From Helicobacteraceae bacterium (GTDB taxonomy: Bacteria > Campylobacterota > Campylobacteria > Campylobacterales > Sulfurimonadaceae), in assembly GCA_021163845.1 (NCBI GenBank), contig JAGGTH010000050.1:1-54930 (forward strand): 54,930 nucleotides of DNA, in the 5' to 3' direction. Both the position numbers and the translations under genes were made by a program. Shown in pieces: positions 34,640-43,293 of the stretch. Every line of letters starts with the position of its first letter. Position 1 is the stretch's first letter. The notes beneath the pieces were generated by a model. The model was not told the DNA's origin. It made no database searches and saw nothing but the letters and a program-made list of their open reading frames with translations.

Positions 34640-34861
34640 ATGCATGGATTTGAAATGAGTGAATGGGGTGGGCACATGATGAGCTTTGGATGGATTGGAT
34701 TGTTACTGCTTATAGTTGTTTTCATCTATTTTATGAACAATAACAACAAGATGCAAAATAAAGATGATGAACCTACAGCAAGAGATATTTTGGACAAAAG
34801 ATATGCAAATGGCGAGATAGACGATGAAGAGTATAAACGCAAGAGAGACAAGTTGCATTAG
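34640..34861 (+). CDS. Small SHOCT-domain membrane protein
   Basis: 73 residues. A short Met/His/Gly-containing N-terminus is followed by one transmembrane helix (about residues 15-33), a polar linker and a C-terminal SHOCT motif (ARDILDKRYANGEIDDEEYKRKRDKL). SHOCT modules are small helices found at the ends of many membrane or oligomeric proteins, often near metal-stress genes. AAGGAG lies seven bases before the ATG, and a TATAAC box lies at 34602-34607. Function unknown. Confidence 0.85.
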   Translation: MHGFEMSEWGGHMMSFGWIGLLLLIVVFIYFMNNNNKMQNKDDEPTARDILDKRYANGEIDDEEYKRKRDKLH

Positions 34862-35064
34862 GAGATGAAAAAGTGTCGTACTTAGCTTAAGAGGAATCTT
34901 CGAACGTATAAAAGCAGTGATGCTAAGCTTCTGATAGGGAGGTTGATATGAAACATGATTTTTGAATTATGCTTGGAATAAGCAGACGATACGTAGGCCG
35001 TGTGATAGATAGCAAAGAGTATCTTGAGAGAAGATATCTTTAGAATAAATAAAAAGGATTATCA

Positions 35065-35388
35065 ATGAAAACATTAGTAGCTTTAATTGCAATGGCAACA
35101 TTAGTCATAGCAGCAGATTATAGACATATGAGTATGGATGAAATGATGCAGATGAAAGGTAAAGTACCAGCAGGTCAGCAAAAAGAGTTTTGTGCTGAAA
35201 TGCAAAAACATATGCAAAATATGAGTCCCAAAGAGCGACAAAAATACAGAGGTATGATGGGGAAAGGTATGATGAATAACCAAGGTCAATGGATGATGAA
35301 CAATCATGAAGAATGGATGATGAATAGTCAAGGTGAGTGTATGATGGGCAAAGGTATGCATAAAAATCAAGGCATGATGAATAATTAA
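35065..35388 (+). CDS. Exported Met-rich DUF1104-type protein
   Basis: 107 residues. A signal peptide (cleavage near VIAA, residue 17) is followed by a DUF1104-like segment (MSMDEMMQMKGKVPAGQQKE, then MQNMSPKERQKYRGMM) and a repetitive tail with several WMMNN/GKGMMNN/CMMGKGM units. About a fifth of the mature residues are Met, with a few His and Cys, the composition of periplasmic Cu(I)/Ag(I)-binding proteins. The DNA of the tail is itself internally repetitive. AAAAGGA precedes the start. A copper role is inferred from composition only. Confidence 0.82.
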   Translation: MKTLVALIAMATLVIAADYRHMSMDEMMQMKGKVPAGQQKEFCAEMQKHMQNMSPKERQKYRGMMGKGMMNNQGQWMMNNHEEWMMNSQGECMMGKGMHKNQGMMNN

Positions 35389-35422
35389 GATCAAGGGAGT
35401 GTTTCTAAATGAAAATAGGTTC

Positions 35423-35460
35423 GTTTCTCGCTCCCATGCTCCCGCGTGGGAGCGAGAAAC
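35423..35460. repeat. REP-like palindrome, copy 2 (complete)
   Basis: Perfect 14-bp arms GTTTCTCGCTCCCA (35423-35436) and TGGGAGCGAGAAAC (35447-35460) around a 10-nt centre that can also pair GCTCCC with GGGAGC. It shares 29 bases with copy 1 at 34367-34395 in opposite orientation, bracketing about 1 kb. No transposase gene is nearby, so mobilisation would be in trans. Confidence 0.8.
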
Positions 35461-35488
35461 AGCTCTCGAGTTGCTTCTATTAGAGCTG
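35457..35488 (-). terminator. Hairpin terminator of the MBL hydrolase gene
   Basis: On the minus strand CAGCTCT and AGAGCTG form a 7-bp stem around the stop codon, with a 15-nt loop. TTTC follows, running into the REP-like palindrome. The short U-run makes it a moderate candidate. Confidence 0.4.
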
Positions 35489-36073
35489 TTGTATCCAATA
35501 ATCTGAATATTGTTGCTCTTGCTTGATGGTTGTAGTTCCACCATGTCCTGGATAGATCGTCTTGTCATACGGTATCGTTTTAAACTTTTGCAGACTTTTT
35601 TTCATATCCTCAGGGCTTGAGTAAGGAAAGTCAGTGCGACCGATAGAACGTTCAAAGATAAAATCACCGCTAAACATTGCATCCCCGATCTCTATAGTAG
35701 AACACCCAGGACAATGCCCAGGGAAGTGGCGAAACTTCACCTTCACACCATCAAAATCAAGCTCCTCATCACCATCTACTTCATAATCAGGTGTAGATGG
35801 GGGAAGATCGGGCATCCAGCTACTTCCATTTAGTAACATTACATCCCCTTTGGGAGTATAGAGCTCGATATTGAGTGTTTTTTGAAGTTCTGCATTGCTC
35901 CATACATGGTCAAAATGTCCGTGTGTGTTGAGTATCGCCACAGGGTTTGTAACATTGTCTAAAACCCATGAGGTAGCATCTACTCCAGGATCTATAATAA
36001 AATCCTTTCCATCGACACTCACGATGTAACAATTTGTTTGGTATGCGCCCATAGGTTGAACTTTTATCTGCAT
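35480..36073 (-). CDS. Metallo-beta-lactamase-fold hydrolase (glyoxalase II-like)
   Basis: 197-residue dinuclear-metal hydrolase. The metal motif is THGHFDH (about residues 55-61), HFPGHCPGCS carries the third-site histidine, SGDFIF the bridging Asp, and YPGHGG the last histidine. The size and GHCPGC loop fit the YcbL/GloB-like subgroup that hydrolyses thioesters such as S-lactoylglutathione, or other small substrates. Campylobacterota generally lack glutathione, so the substrate is uncertain. The -10 lies at 36100-36095 on the minus strand. Confidence 0.88.
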   Translation of the reverse strand: MQIKVQPMGAYQTNCYIVSVDGKDFIIDPGVDATSWVLDNVTNPVAILNTHGHFDHVWSNAELQKTLNIELYTPKGDVMLLNGSSWMPDLPPSTPDYEVDGDEELDFDGVKVKFRHFPGHCPGCSTIEIGDAMFSGDFIFERSIGRTDFPYSSPEDMKKSLQKFKTIPYDKTIYPGHGGTTTIKQEQQYSDYWIQQL

Positions 36074-36094
36074 ATTTCACTCTTTTTTAGCCGG

Positions 36095-36100
36095 ATTATA
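36095..36100 (-). promoter_or_regulatory. -10 element of the MBL hydrolase gene
   Basis: Minus strand TATAAT 22 bases upstream of the ATG at 36073. The gap to the divergent DUF455 gene is 51 bases. Confidence 0.45.
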
Positions 36101-36124
36101 GCATCTTTGTTTTATCATTGCTTT

Positions 36125-36943
36125 ATGAATTTTTATCAAGAACTAGAATTAATCCTGCAAGCAAAAACATCCCAAGAGAAGTTTGCACACTTTGAGCGTT
36201 TTTATCAAGCGTATAAAAATGAGACTCCTTGTTTTGAGAGCTCCTTAGTGGCTCAGGAGTTTGCGGAGCCATCTTATAGTGAGCTGTGTCCGATTGTTCC
36301 GCCACAAAAGGTACCAAAGCGAAGTAATCTTACATCCAAAGAGGGACAGGTCAATCTTTTGCATGCCATCGCACATATAGAGTACTCTGCGATCGATCTT
36401 GCTCTTGATGCAGCGTATCGTTTTCGCTCTTTACCAAAAGAGTATTATGATGATTGGCTTGAGGTTGCCGATGATGAGATCCGCCATTTTATGATGTTAG
36501 AAGAACTCCTGCAAGAACTCGGAGCAAAGTATGGGGATGTTGAAGTGCACAATGCTCTTTTTGAAGCGAGCCAAAAGACCCAAACACTCTTAGAACGCAT
36601 GGCGGTTGTGCCACGCTATCTCGAAGCAAACGGGCTTGATGCCACTCCGATGATACTTGAAAAGCTTCAAAAGTTACCACAGAGTGAGATGCTTTACAAG
36701 ATCCAAGAGAGGCTCAAGGTCATTTTGCACGAAGAGATAGACCATGTCAAGAAAGGGGATGTGTGGTTTCACTATGCGTGTGAGTTAGAAAAAATATCGC
36801 CTGATATCTATTTTGAGATCATAGATAAATACTATCCACAAGGCTTTCTACGCCCAAAAAATCTCAATACACAGGCGAGAAAAGAGGCTGGATTCTCTTG
36901 TTCAGAGCTAAACTTTATGGCAAAACGTGAAGTGTGCGTATAA
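36125..36943 (+). CDS. DUF455-family ferritin-like protein
   Basis: 272 residues. The conserved DUF455 block NLLHAIAHIEYSAIDLALDA contains E and H residues spaced as in di-iron four-helix bundles. VADDEIRHFMMLEELLQELG and VILHEEIDHVKKGDVWF supply the second E..ExxH pair. This is a ferritin-like fold with an unknown reaction; some relatives act on tRNA or small molecules. The ATG at 36125 is preferred to the upstream frame opening at 36038, which reads through the promoter region. Confidence 0.83.
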   Translation: MNFYQELELILQAKTSQEKFAHFERFYQAYKNETPCFESSLVAQEFAEPSYSELCPIVPPQKVPKRSNLTSKEGQVNLLHAIAHIEYSAIDLALDAAYRFRSLPKEYYDDWLEVADDEIRHFMMLEELLQELGAKYGDVEVHNALFEASQKTQTLLERMAVVPRYLEANGLDATPMILEKLQKLPQSEMLYKIQERLKVILHEEIDHVKKGDVWFHYACELEKISPDIYFEIIDKYYPQGFLRPKNLNTQARKEAGFSCSELNFMAKREVCV

Positions 36944-36960
36944 AAAAATCCTATTTTTAC

Positions 36961-36994
36961 GAAACTTTGTTATAATATTTTTTGTTAAAGTTTC
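36961..36994 (+). promoter_or_regulatory. nadE promoter flanked by an inverted repeat
   Basis: TATAAT at 36971-36976 lies about 40 nt before the nadE ATG. It sits between GAAACTTT (36961-36968) and its exact complement AAAGTTTC (36987-36994). Such an arrangement could be an operator, or coincidence in an A/T-rich stretch. Confidence 0.4.
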
Positions 36995-37013
36995 TTAAAG
37001 GTTTGAACACAAG

Positions 37014-37820
37014 ATGGGAAAATATTCACAAATAGCTGATTACCTCCAACGCTTTTTGGATGATGAAGTAAGAAAAACAGGGATCCAAAGAGTTGTCGTG
37101 GGGCTAAGTGGTGGGCTTGATTCTGCTGTGGTTGCAGTTTTGGCATACAAAACATTTGGGGATGATCTGCTGTGTGTGAAGATGCCCTCACACTACTCTT
37201 CGCAAAGCTCACTCGATGATGCAGATGCACTTTGTAAAGATTTTTCGATGCGCTCTATTGAGTGTTCGATCGCTCCTATGGTGCAGGCGTATGAAGCGAT
37301 GCATCCAGATATGGATAACTTGCGCAAAGGGAATTTTTCTTCACGTATGCGTATGGCGACACTCTTTGATATCTCAGCACGTGAGAATGCGCTTGTGCTT
37401 GGTACGAGCAACAAAAGTGAGCTGATGCTAGGCTATGGCACACTCTATGGAGATCTTGCATCTGCTATCAATCCCATAGGAGACCTTTATAAAAGTGAGG
37501 TCTACGAGCTTGCCAAATACCTTGGTGTGACAGAGGCGATTATAAAAAAAGCTCCCTCTGCCGATCTGTGGGACGGACAAAGCGATGAAGAGGATCTAGG
37601 ATATACCTATGCACAGCTCGATAGTGCGATGAAACTCTATGTTGACGAGAGACTTAGCCCTGAGGAGATAGTGCTTCAGGGGGTAGATAAAGAGATGTTG
37701 GATATGATCATTTCACGAATTTTTCGCAATCATTTTAAGAGAAAAATGCCTGTGATCGCCAAGCTTACATCCAGAACGATGAATCATGATTTTAACTATC
37801 CACGAGATATTACTTTATAA
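37014..37820 (+). CDS. nadE: NH3-dependent NAD+ synthetase
   Basis: Amidates nicotinic acid adenine dinucleotide to NAD+ using ATP and ammonia. The 268-residue protein has the PP-loop SGGLDS (32-37), GTSNKSELMLGYGTLYGD and KKAPSADLWDGQSDEEDLG. It lacks the N-terminal glutaminase domain of long NadE, so it depends on ammonia. It has its own promoter and precedes the aminotransferase gene by 9 nt. Confidence 0.95.
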   Translation: MGKYSQIADYLQRFLDDEVRKTGIQRVVVGLSGGLDSAVVAVLAYKTFGDDLLCVKMPSHYSSQSSLDDADALCKDFSMRSIECSIAPMVQAYEAMHPDMDNLRKGNFSSRMRMATLFDISARENALVLGTSNKSELMLGYGTLYGDLASAINPIGDLYKSEVYELAKYLGVTEAIIKKAPSADLWDGQSDEEDLGYTYAQLDSAMKLYVDERLSPEEIVLQGVDKEMLDMIISRIFRNHFKRKMPVIAKLTSRTMNHDFNYPRDITL

Positions 37821-37829
37821 GGAAAAAAG

Positions 37830-38951
37830 ATGAAAATTCCATTTTACAAATATGAAAGCGGTCGAGAGGAGCACTCTAATGTAAGTGATGTTCTTGATGG
37901 TGAAGAGATCGATCAGGTACAAGAGCTTGAATCTGAGTTTTGTGATTATATAGGTTGTTCATACGCACTCGCTGCATCTCATGGTACATCCGCTCTTCAT
38001 TTGGCGATGCTCGCACTTGATCTAAAACGTGGAGATAAGGTCGTCTGTTCGGTCAATGCACATCCCAACGTCCCTGAAGTGGTGCGTCATTTTGATGCAG
38101 AGCCTGTTTTTATTGATATCGATCCAGATACGTATAATATCAATCTCGATAAACTCGAATCGTATCTCGAAGACAATAAATCAAAAAAACTCAAAGCGGT
38201 TATTGTAACACATGTGGCAGGTCTATGTGTTGATCTCGCGCGTTTATACTCCATCGCTGAGATCTATGATGTTAAGATCGTAGAAGATGCTTGTGATGCA
38301 CTTGGGGCTACATATGGCGGTAAAAAGATCGGTGCGACAGGTGCGGATATTACATGTTTTAATTTCTCTTCACACCTTAAAAAGAACATTTGTACAGGTG
38401 GGATGATGGTGAGTGATGATGAAGAGATCGTTGAACGCGCACGCCTCTTACTTCATCATGCGATCGTACGGGATGAAGATGCCCTAGAGTATATCTATGA
38501 TGTCACAGATATTGGGCATGATTACTCTATGAGCCCACTCTCCGCTGCCTACATTCGAGCACAACTCCAAGATCAAGACAAAAATATCAAAAGATATCAA
38601 GAGATCGCTGCGATCTATACAAAAGAGCTCTCAGGTGTGCCACATATCAAGGTTCCAGATGCAAGTTCTGCGGAACATCCTTACGCTTTGTATATTATCA
38701 AAGTGGATAAAAACCGTGACTCTTTTGCTCTTGATCTCAAAGAAGCAGGGATTGAGACGGGACTTCACTACATCCCACTTCACTTGCTCTCATACTATAA
38801 ATCTAAATACTCATTACGCGTCAATGACTTTCCTGTAGCACTTCGTAGTTTTCAGCAGGTTTTATCATTGCCGAGCTATCCAAGCATGGAAGATGCGGAT
38901 GTGAAGTTTGTATGTGAAACGATCAAAAAAATAGCAAAAACAAAAGTTTAA
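37830..38951 (+). CDS. DegT/DnrJ/EryC1/StrS-family PLP aminotransferase
   Basis: 373-residue fold-I sugar aminotransferase. It has ALAASHGTSALHLAMLAL near residues 50-67, the PLP-binding EDACDALGATYGGKKIG, and a lysine-containing loop FNFSSHLKKNICTGGMMV, where the Schiff-base lysine is expected. The usual product is an amino-sugar nucleotide for LPS, capsule or glycan. It is followed after 6 nt by lpxK, consistent with a surface-glycan role. The exact substrate is unknown. Confidence 0.87.
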   Translation: MKIPFYKYESGREEHSNVSDVLDGEEIDQVQELESEFCDYIGCSYALAASHGTSALHLAMLALDLKRGDKVVCSVNAHPNVPEVVRHFDAEPVFIDIDPDTYNINLDKLESYLEDNKSKKLKAVIVTHVAGLCVDLARLYSIAEIYDVKIVEDACDALGATYGGKKIGATGADITCFNFSSHLKKNICTGGMMVSDDEEIVERARLLLHHAIVRDEDALEYIYDVTDIGHDYSMSPLSAAYIRAQLQDQDKNIKRYQEIAAIYTKELSGVPHIKVPDASSAEHPYALYIIKVDKNRDSFALDLKEAGIETGLHYIPLHLLSYYKSKYSLRVNDFPVALRSFQQVLSLPSYPSMEDADVKFVCETIKKIAKTKV

Positions 38952-38957
38952 ACACCA

Positions 38958-39881
38958 TTGAAAAAAAATATCGTTTTTTGGGTTGAAGAGTATTTCTACA
39001 ACCCAAATATTTTACAAAAAGTACTCTCCACTCTTCTTCTCCCACTGAGTTGGCTCTATTGTTTGATCGTGTATCTGCGCTATAAAAGTAAAAAAGCAGA
39101 GGATATGGGGATCGCGGTGGTGAGTGTAGGCAATCTCACCGTCGGAGGCAGTGGAAAGACTCCCTTAGTGACTGCACTCGCGCAAAGATATAGAGATGTA
39201 GCGATCGTGCTTCGTGGTTATGGACGCCAAAGCAGGGGGCTTGTCGTGGTCAAAGATAGACAAGAGATCCTTTGTGATGTGTATGCCAGCGGCGATGAAG
39301 CGATGATCTATGCCCATAAGATTGCTGATGCGATCGTGATCGTGAGCGAAGATCGAAAAGAGGGGATAAAAAAAGCCAAAGAGATGGGAGCGAAGCTTCT
39401 TTTTTTGGATGATGCTTATTCCAAACACGATATCAAAAAACTTGATCTTTTGATAGATGTGGATGTAGCGAATCAAAACTGTCTCCCATCGGGTCCTTTT
39501 CGTGAAAAAAGATGGGCAGGTAAAAAGTCTTTTTTACTCAAAGAGAAAAAAGATTTTACAAGAGGTGTTGAACTTAAAAATAAAAGTGATAAAATGTCAT
39601 TAGTAACAGCTATAGCAAGGGGAGGTCGATTAGACCCCTATCTGCCAGAGCTTGTGAGCAAAAATTATTTTGAAGATCATCATACATTTACCAAAGAAGA
39701 GCTCGAAGAGATCCTGGAGCGAGATGGTTCTGATTCTTTGTTAGTTACCTACAAAGATTATGTGAAAGTGGAGTCTTTTGGGCTTTCTCTCTCGCTTTTG
39801 GACTTGGATGTAGATGTAGATGAGAGTATTTTTACAAAGATAGATCATTATAAAAAGGGATACGATGCAAAAAAAGATTGA
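38958..39881 (+). CDS. lpxK: Tetraacyldisaccharide 4'-kinase
   Basis: Phosphorylates the lipid A precursor at the 4' position, the sixth step of the Raetz pathway, at the inner membrane. The 307-residue protein has an N-terminal membrane helix (about 22-41), P-loop GNLTVGGSGKTPL (58-70) and FLDDAYSKHDIKKLDLL. Start TTG 38958: no ATG is available and no clear ribosome site is visible, so translation may couple to the preceding gene. It overlaps argB by 17 nt. Confidence 0.9.
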   Translation: MKKNIVFWVEEYFYNPNILQKVLSTLLLPLSWLYCLIVYLRYKSKKAEDMGIAVVSVGNLTVGGSGKTPLVTALAQRYRDVAIVLRGYGRQSRGLVVVKDRQEILCDVYASGDEAMIYAHKIADAIVIVSEDRKEGIKKAKEMGAKLLFLDDAYSKHDIKKLDLLIDVDVANQNCLPSGPFREKRWAGKKSFLLKEKKDFTRGVELKNKSDKMSLVTAIARGGRLDPYLPELVSKNYFEDHHTFTKEELEEILERDGSDSLLVTYKDYVKVESFGLSLSLLDLDVDVDESIFTKIDHYKKGYDAKKD

Positions 39882-40716
39882 GACAGTTAAGACCTTACTC
39901 GATGCATTACCGTTTATCAAAGCATTTAATAAAGAGATAGTTGTCATAAAATATGGTGGAAGTGCACAAACCTCCCCACAACTTAAAGAGAAGTTTGCAG
40001 AGGATATTTTGCTGATGTATTTGGTGGGGATCAAACCCGTGATCGTACATGGTGGCGGACACAAGATCACAGATATGCTTGATGCACTCAAAATCGATAC
40101 AAAGTTCATTGATGGACAAAGGGTGACGACCAAAGAGGTGATGCGTATTGCTGAGATGATCCTTAGTGGTGAGATCAACAAAGATATCGTCTCTCTTCTC
40201 AATTCGCACGGAGCCAAAGCGATCGGTGTGAGTGGAAAAGATGCGCACTTTATCACGGCCAAGCCAAAAGATTTTGCAAAATGGGGTTTGACGGGAAATA
40301 TCACTCATGTAAAATCTGAAGTGATCGAAAATCTTATCGCAGAAAAATTTGTGCCAGTGATCGCTCCAATTGCCGCAGGTGAAGAGATGGGACACCCTGG
40401 ATATAACATTAATGCAGATCTTTGTGCTTCCTATGTAGCCAAAGCGATCGGTGCAAATAAGATCATCTTTTTAACCGATACAGCAGGTGTTCTCAACAAA
40501 GATAAAGAGCTTTTAGGAACACTTACAAAAGCTGAGATAGAAGCACTTAAAGCAGATGGAACCATTCACGGTGGGATGGTTCCAAAAGTGGATGCTTGTC
40601 TTGAAGCGATAGAAGGTGGGGTGCAAAAAGCACACATCATAGATGGAAGAATCGAACATTCGATGCTTCTTGAGCTCTTTACATCCGAGGGTGTCGGAAC
40701 ACAGATTGTTCATTAA
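39865..40716 (+). CDS. argB: Acetylglutamate kinase
   Basis: Second step of arginine synthesis: phosphorylates N-acetylglutamate. The 283-residue amino-acid-kinase fold has VVIKYGGSAQ, VIVHGGGHKI, YNINADLCASYVAKAIGA and GMVPKVDACLEAI. The ATG lies inside the end of lpxK, which conflicts with any strong separate regulation. argH is the only other arginine gene in the window, 9 kb away. Confidence 0.95.
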   Translation: MQKKIETVKTLLDALPFIKAFNKEIVVIKYGGSAQTSPQLKEKFAEDILLMYLVGIKPVIVHGGGHKITDMLDALKIDTKFIDGQRVTTKEVMRIAEMILSGEINKDIVSLLNSHGAKAIGVSGKDAHFITAKPKDFAKWGLTGNITHVKSEVIENLIAEKFVPVIAPIAAGEEMGHPGYNINADLCASYVAKAIGANKIIFLTDTAGVLNKDKELLGTLTKAEIEALKADGTIHGGMVPKVDACLEAIEGGVQKAHIIDGRIEHSMLLELFTSEGVGTQIVH

Positions 40717-40727
40717 AGAAAAGTGAT

Positions 40728-41138
40728 TTGAAGAAAATTTTACAGCTATTTATCTTTACAGCGCTCTTTTTGAGTACAATTTCAGCGAATGATTTTGCGC
40801 AAAAGCTAGAAATATCGCTCAAAAAAGATGAGCAAAAGAAAATTCTTGTAAAATACGATTCGATTGAAAAGCTTTTTAAGCTGAGATGGACCCTTTATCA
40901 TAATAATGGTTTGGTCGTTTTGCGCTCTTATGACAAGATCGTCGCGCAAAATGTGCTCTATCTTAGAGGGAAAAATCAAAGTTTTTTACTTGAACTCAGC
41001 CCAAGTGGACGGGATTATTATAATCCTCCCTATTTTCTTGTGAAGTTTAAAGATTTTAACTACGAGAAAAAAGAGGCGATTTTTGAGATATTTTTATCAG
41101 ATAAAAATTTACAAATAGAATTTGAAGAACTACAATAG
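40728..41138 (+). CDS. Exported hypothetical protein
   Basis: 136 residues starting at TTG 40728. A signal peptide (to about STISA, residue 20) is followed by a predicted all-beta domain (EISLKKDEQKKILVKYDS to EIFLSDKNLQIEFEELQ) with many Tyr, Phe and Lys. I do not recognise the family. It is 11 nt after argB and 19 nt before the prenyl-synthase gene, so it is in the same transcript. It is probably periplasmic. Confidence 0.72.
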   Translation: MKKILQLFIFTALFLSTISANDFAQKLEISLKKDEQKKILVKYDSIEKLFKLRWTLYHNNGLVVLRSYDKIVAQNVLYLRGKNQSFLLELSPSGRDYYNPPYFLVKFKDFNYEKKEAIFEIFLSDKNLQIEFEELQ

Positions 41139-41157
41139 ATGAGGAAAGAGGATATCG

Positions 41158-42045
41158 ATGCAAAATGTTGAGCAGGAGATAGCAAGACTGATACAAGAGG
41201 TAAACTATGAGGAGGTCACACATCTTTTTGAAAGCCTTAGTGGTGGGAAAAGATTGCGTGCAAAGCTCATTTTAAAAATTGCTTCACAACATCCCAAAGC
41301 TCCTCTTTTAGCTGCGATCGTAGAGCTTATCCATGCGGCAAGTCTTTTGCATGATGACGTGATCGATGAAGCCTCTCTACGTCGTGGTGTTCCCTCAGTG
41401 AATGCGACAGAAGGAAGTAAAACAGCGGTGATGCTCGGAGATATCCTCTATTCAAAAGCGTTTACCGAACTGGTCTCGTTTGACAAAGAGGTCGCGCGCA
41501 TTATCGCCTCTTCGGTCACAGCACTCTCAAAAGGAGAGATGATGGATGTGAAGATGGCAGAGCATTTTAATAGCGATGCTGCTTTGTATCTTGATATGCT
41601 TTATCTCAAAACCGCAACACTTATCGAAGCTGCTGCTATGGCAGCTGCACACCTTGCAAACAAAGATGTGACTCGCTATGGGATCTATGGCAAAAATCTT
41701 GGGCTCTCTTTTCAGATCATCGATGATATCTTAGATATTACATCCGATGCAGCAACACTTGGAAAACCTGCAATGAATGACTTTGTGGAGGGGAAATGTA
41801 CACTTCCTTATATATATCTTTATGATGCTTTGAGTGATGAGGATAAAAGTCGTCTCACTGCCTCTCATGCCAAAGAGCTTGAGCTTCAAGAGAGTGCTTG
41901 GATCTTACAAAAGATGCAGGAGTATGCTTGCATCGATAAATCTTTTGAGCTTGCAAAGCAGCTCTCAGATGAAGCGATGCAAGCGGTAAGTGATGATGCA
42001 GAGCTTGTAGCTATTTTACAAACTATGATACAAAGAAGTTATTGA
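41158..42045 (+). CDS. Polyprenyl diphosphate synthase (menaquinone side chain)
   Basis: Trans-prenyltransferase condensing isopentenyl diphosphate into a long chain. The 295-residue protein has SLSGGKRLRAKL, the first Asp-rich motif DDVID (66-70), LGDILYSKAF, and the second motif IIDDILD. IspB-like octaprenyl/heptaprenyl synthase is favoured over IspA, because the residues before the first DDxxD are small (AASLLH), which allows a long product. It precedes heme and UbiD genes, consistent with quinone supply. GAGGA lies upstream. Confidence 0.87.
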   Translation: MQNVEQEIARLIQEVNYEEVTHLFESLSGGKRLRAKLILKIASQHPKAPLLAAIVELIHAASLLHDDVIDEASLRRGVPSVNATEGSKTAVMLGDILYSKAFTELVSFDKEVARIIASSVTALSKGEMMDVKMAEHFNSDAALYLDMLYLKTATLIEAAAMAAAHLANKDVTRYGIYGKNLGLSFQIIDDILDITSDAATLGKPAMNDFVEGKCTLPYIYLYDALSDEDKSRLTASHAKELELQESAWILQKMQEYACIDKSFELAKQLSDEAMQAVSDDAELVAILQTMIQRSY

Positions 42046-43289
42046 TGCATTATTTAACGATTAGTTTTTCACATAAAAACTCTACGATGGAGATACGAGA
42101 GAAACTCTCTTATCCTGATGATGAAGATATGCATGGTTGTTTACAAAAGCTCAATAGCTGTGGGACGATCAATGAAGCGCTTTTGATCTCCACTTGTAAC
42201 CGTATGGAGGTTTTTTGTAGCTGTAGTGATCTCGTATCTGCGACACAACATATCTTTACGATGCTTAGTGAGCGCTCTGAGATCTCTATAGAAGAGCTTG
42301 AAGGGCGTGCAGACGTCTTTGATGATAGTAGTTCGATCCATCATCTCTTTAGTGTCGCGGCTTCACTTGATTCGATGGTGATAGGGGAGACGCAGATCGC
42401 GGGACAGCTCAAAGATGCATTTCGTTTTTCGTATGATAACAACTACTGCTCCAAAAAAATAGCCCGAGCTGTTAAGAGTGCTTTTAAATGTGCGGCAAAG
42501 GTGAGAAATGTCACCGACATCTCTTCAAAACCGGTCTCTATGGCGAGTGTCGCGGTTGCACAGCTCAAATCACTCTTGAATGATCTTACAGGGAAAAAAG
42601 CTTTGGTCATAGGTGTGGGAGAGATGTCTGAGATCACGGCAAAACACCTCTTGGCAAACGGTGCGGATGTCTATATTATGAATAGAACCAAACACAAAGC
42701 AGATGCTTTAGCACAAATCACAGGTGCTAAAAGTATCGAGATGACACAGCTCAGAAGTGCCATCAATGAATTTGAGATCCTCTTTACAGCGACATCTGCA
42801 CATGACCCGATCATCACTGATGCGATTATCGAGCCGTGTGACTTTGATCGCTATTGGTTTGATCTCGCACTTCCACGTGATATCAAATACAATAAGGGCG
42901 AGAGGATCAATCTCTATGTGATCGATGATCTCAAATCGATCGTAAATGAAAATATGGGACTGCGTGAAGAGAGCGCACGTGAAGCGCACAGCATCATTGG
43001 GCGTGGTGTGGTGGAGTTTTTTGAATCCCTCTCAACACTTGATATTGAGCCTATGATCAAACAAATCTATCAAAAAGCGTATAAAGATGCTAAGATCGAA
43101 GCAACGCGTGTGATAGAAAATGGTTACATCCCAAGAGGATATGAAGAGCAGGTACACAAAATGGCACAACAGGTACTCAAAAGGTTTTTACACGATATGA
43201 CCTATAAAATGAGAGCAGAAGCAAGCGAAGAGAGTAATGATACGATCACGAGTGCGATGCGATTTATGATTGAAAAAAATAAAGGATAA
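42045..43289 (+). CDS. hemA: Glutamyl-tRNA reductase
   Basis: First committed step of C5 tetrapyrrole synthesis: reduces Glu-tRNA to glutamate-1-semialdehyde with NADPH. The 414-residue protein has catalytic Cys51 in [27 protein letters not shown] and the Rossmann site VIGVGEMSE, with the C-terminal dimerisation helix. ATG 42045 shares one base with the preceding stop; the TTG at 42042 is an alternative. hemC lies 3 kb downstream in the same run. Confidence 0.96.
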   Translation: MHYLTISFSHKNSTMEIREKLSYPDDEDMHGCLQKLNSCGTINEALLISTCNRMEVFCSCSDLVSATQHIFTMLSERSEISIEELEGRADVFDDSSSIHHLFSVAASLDSMVIGETQIAGQLKDAFRFSYDNNYCSKKIARAVKSAFKCAAKVRNVTDISSKPVSMASVAVAQLKSLLNDLTGKKALVIGVGEMSEITAKHLLANGADVYIMNRTKHKADALAQITGAKSIEMTQLRSAINEFEILFTATSAHDPIITDAIIEPCDFDRYWFDLALPRDIKYNKGERINLYVIDDLKSIVNENMGLREESAREAHSIIGRGVVEFFESLSTLDIEPMIKQIYQKAYKDAKIEATRVIENGYIPRGYEEQVHKMAQQVLKRFLHDMTYKMRAEASEESNDTITSAMRFMIEKNKG

Positions 43290-43293
43290 AAAG

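Noticed and set aside
39741-40304. 187-codon minus-strand frame over lpxK and argB.
   Set aside because: Spans two well-supported genes and shows no recognisable family.
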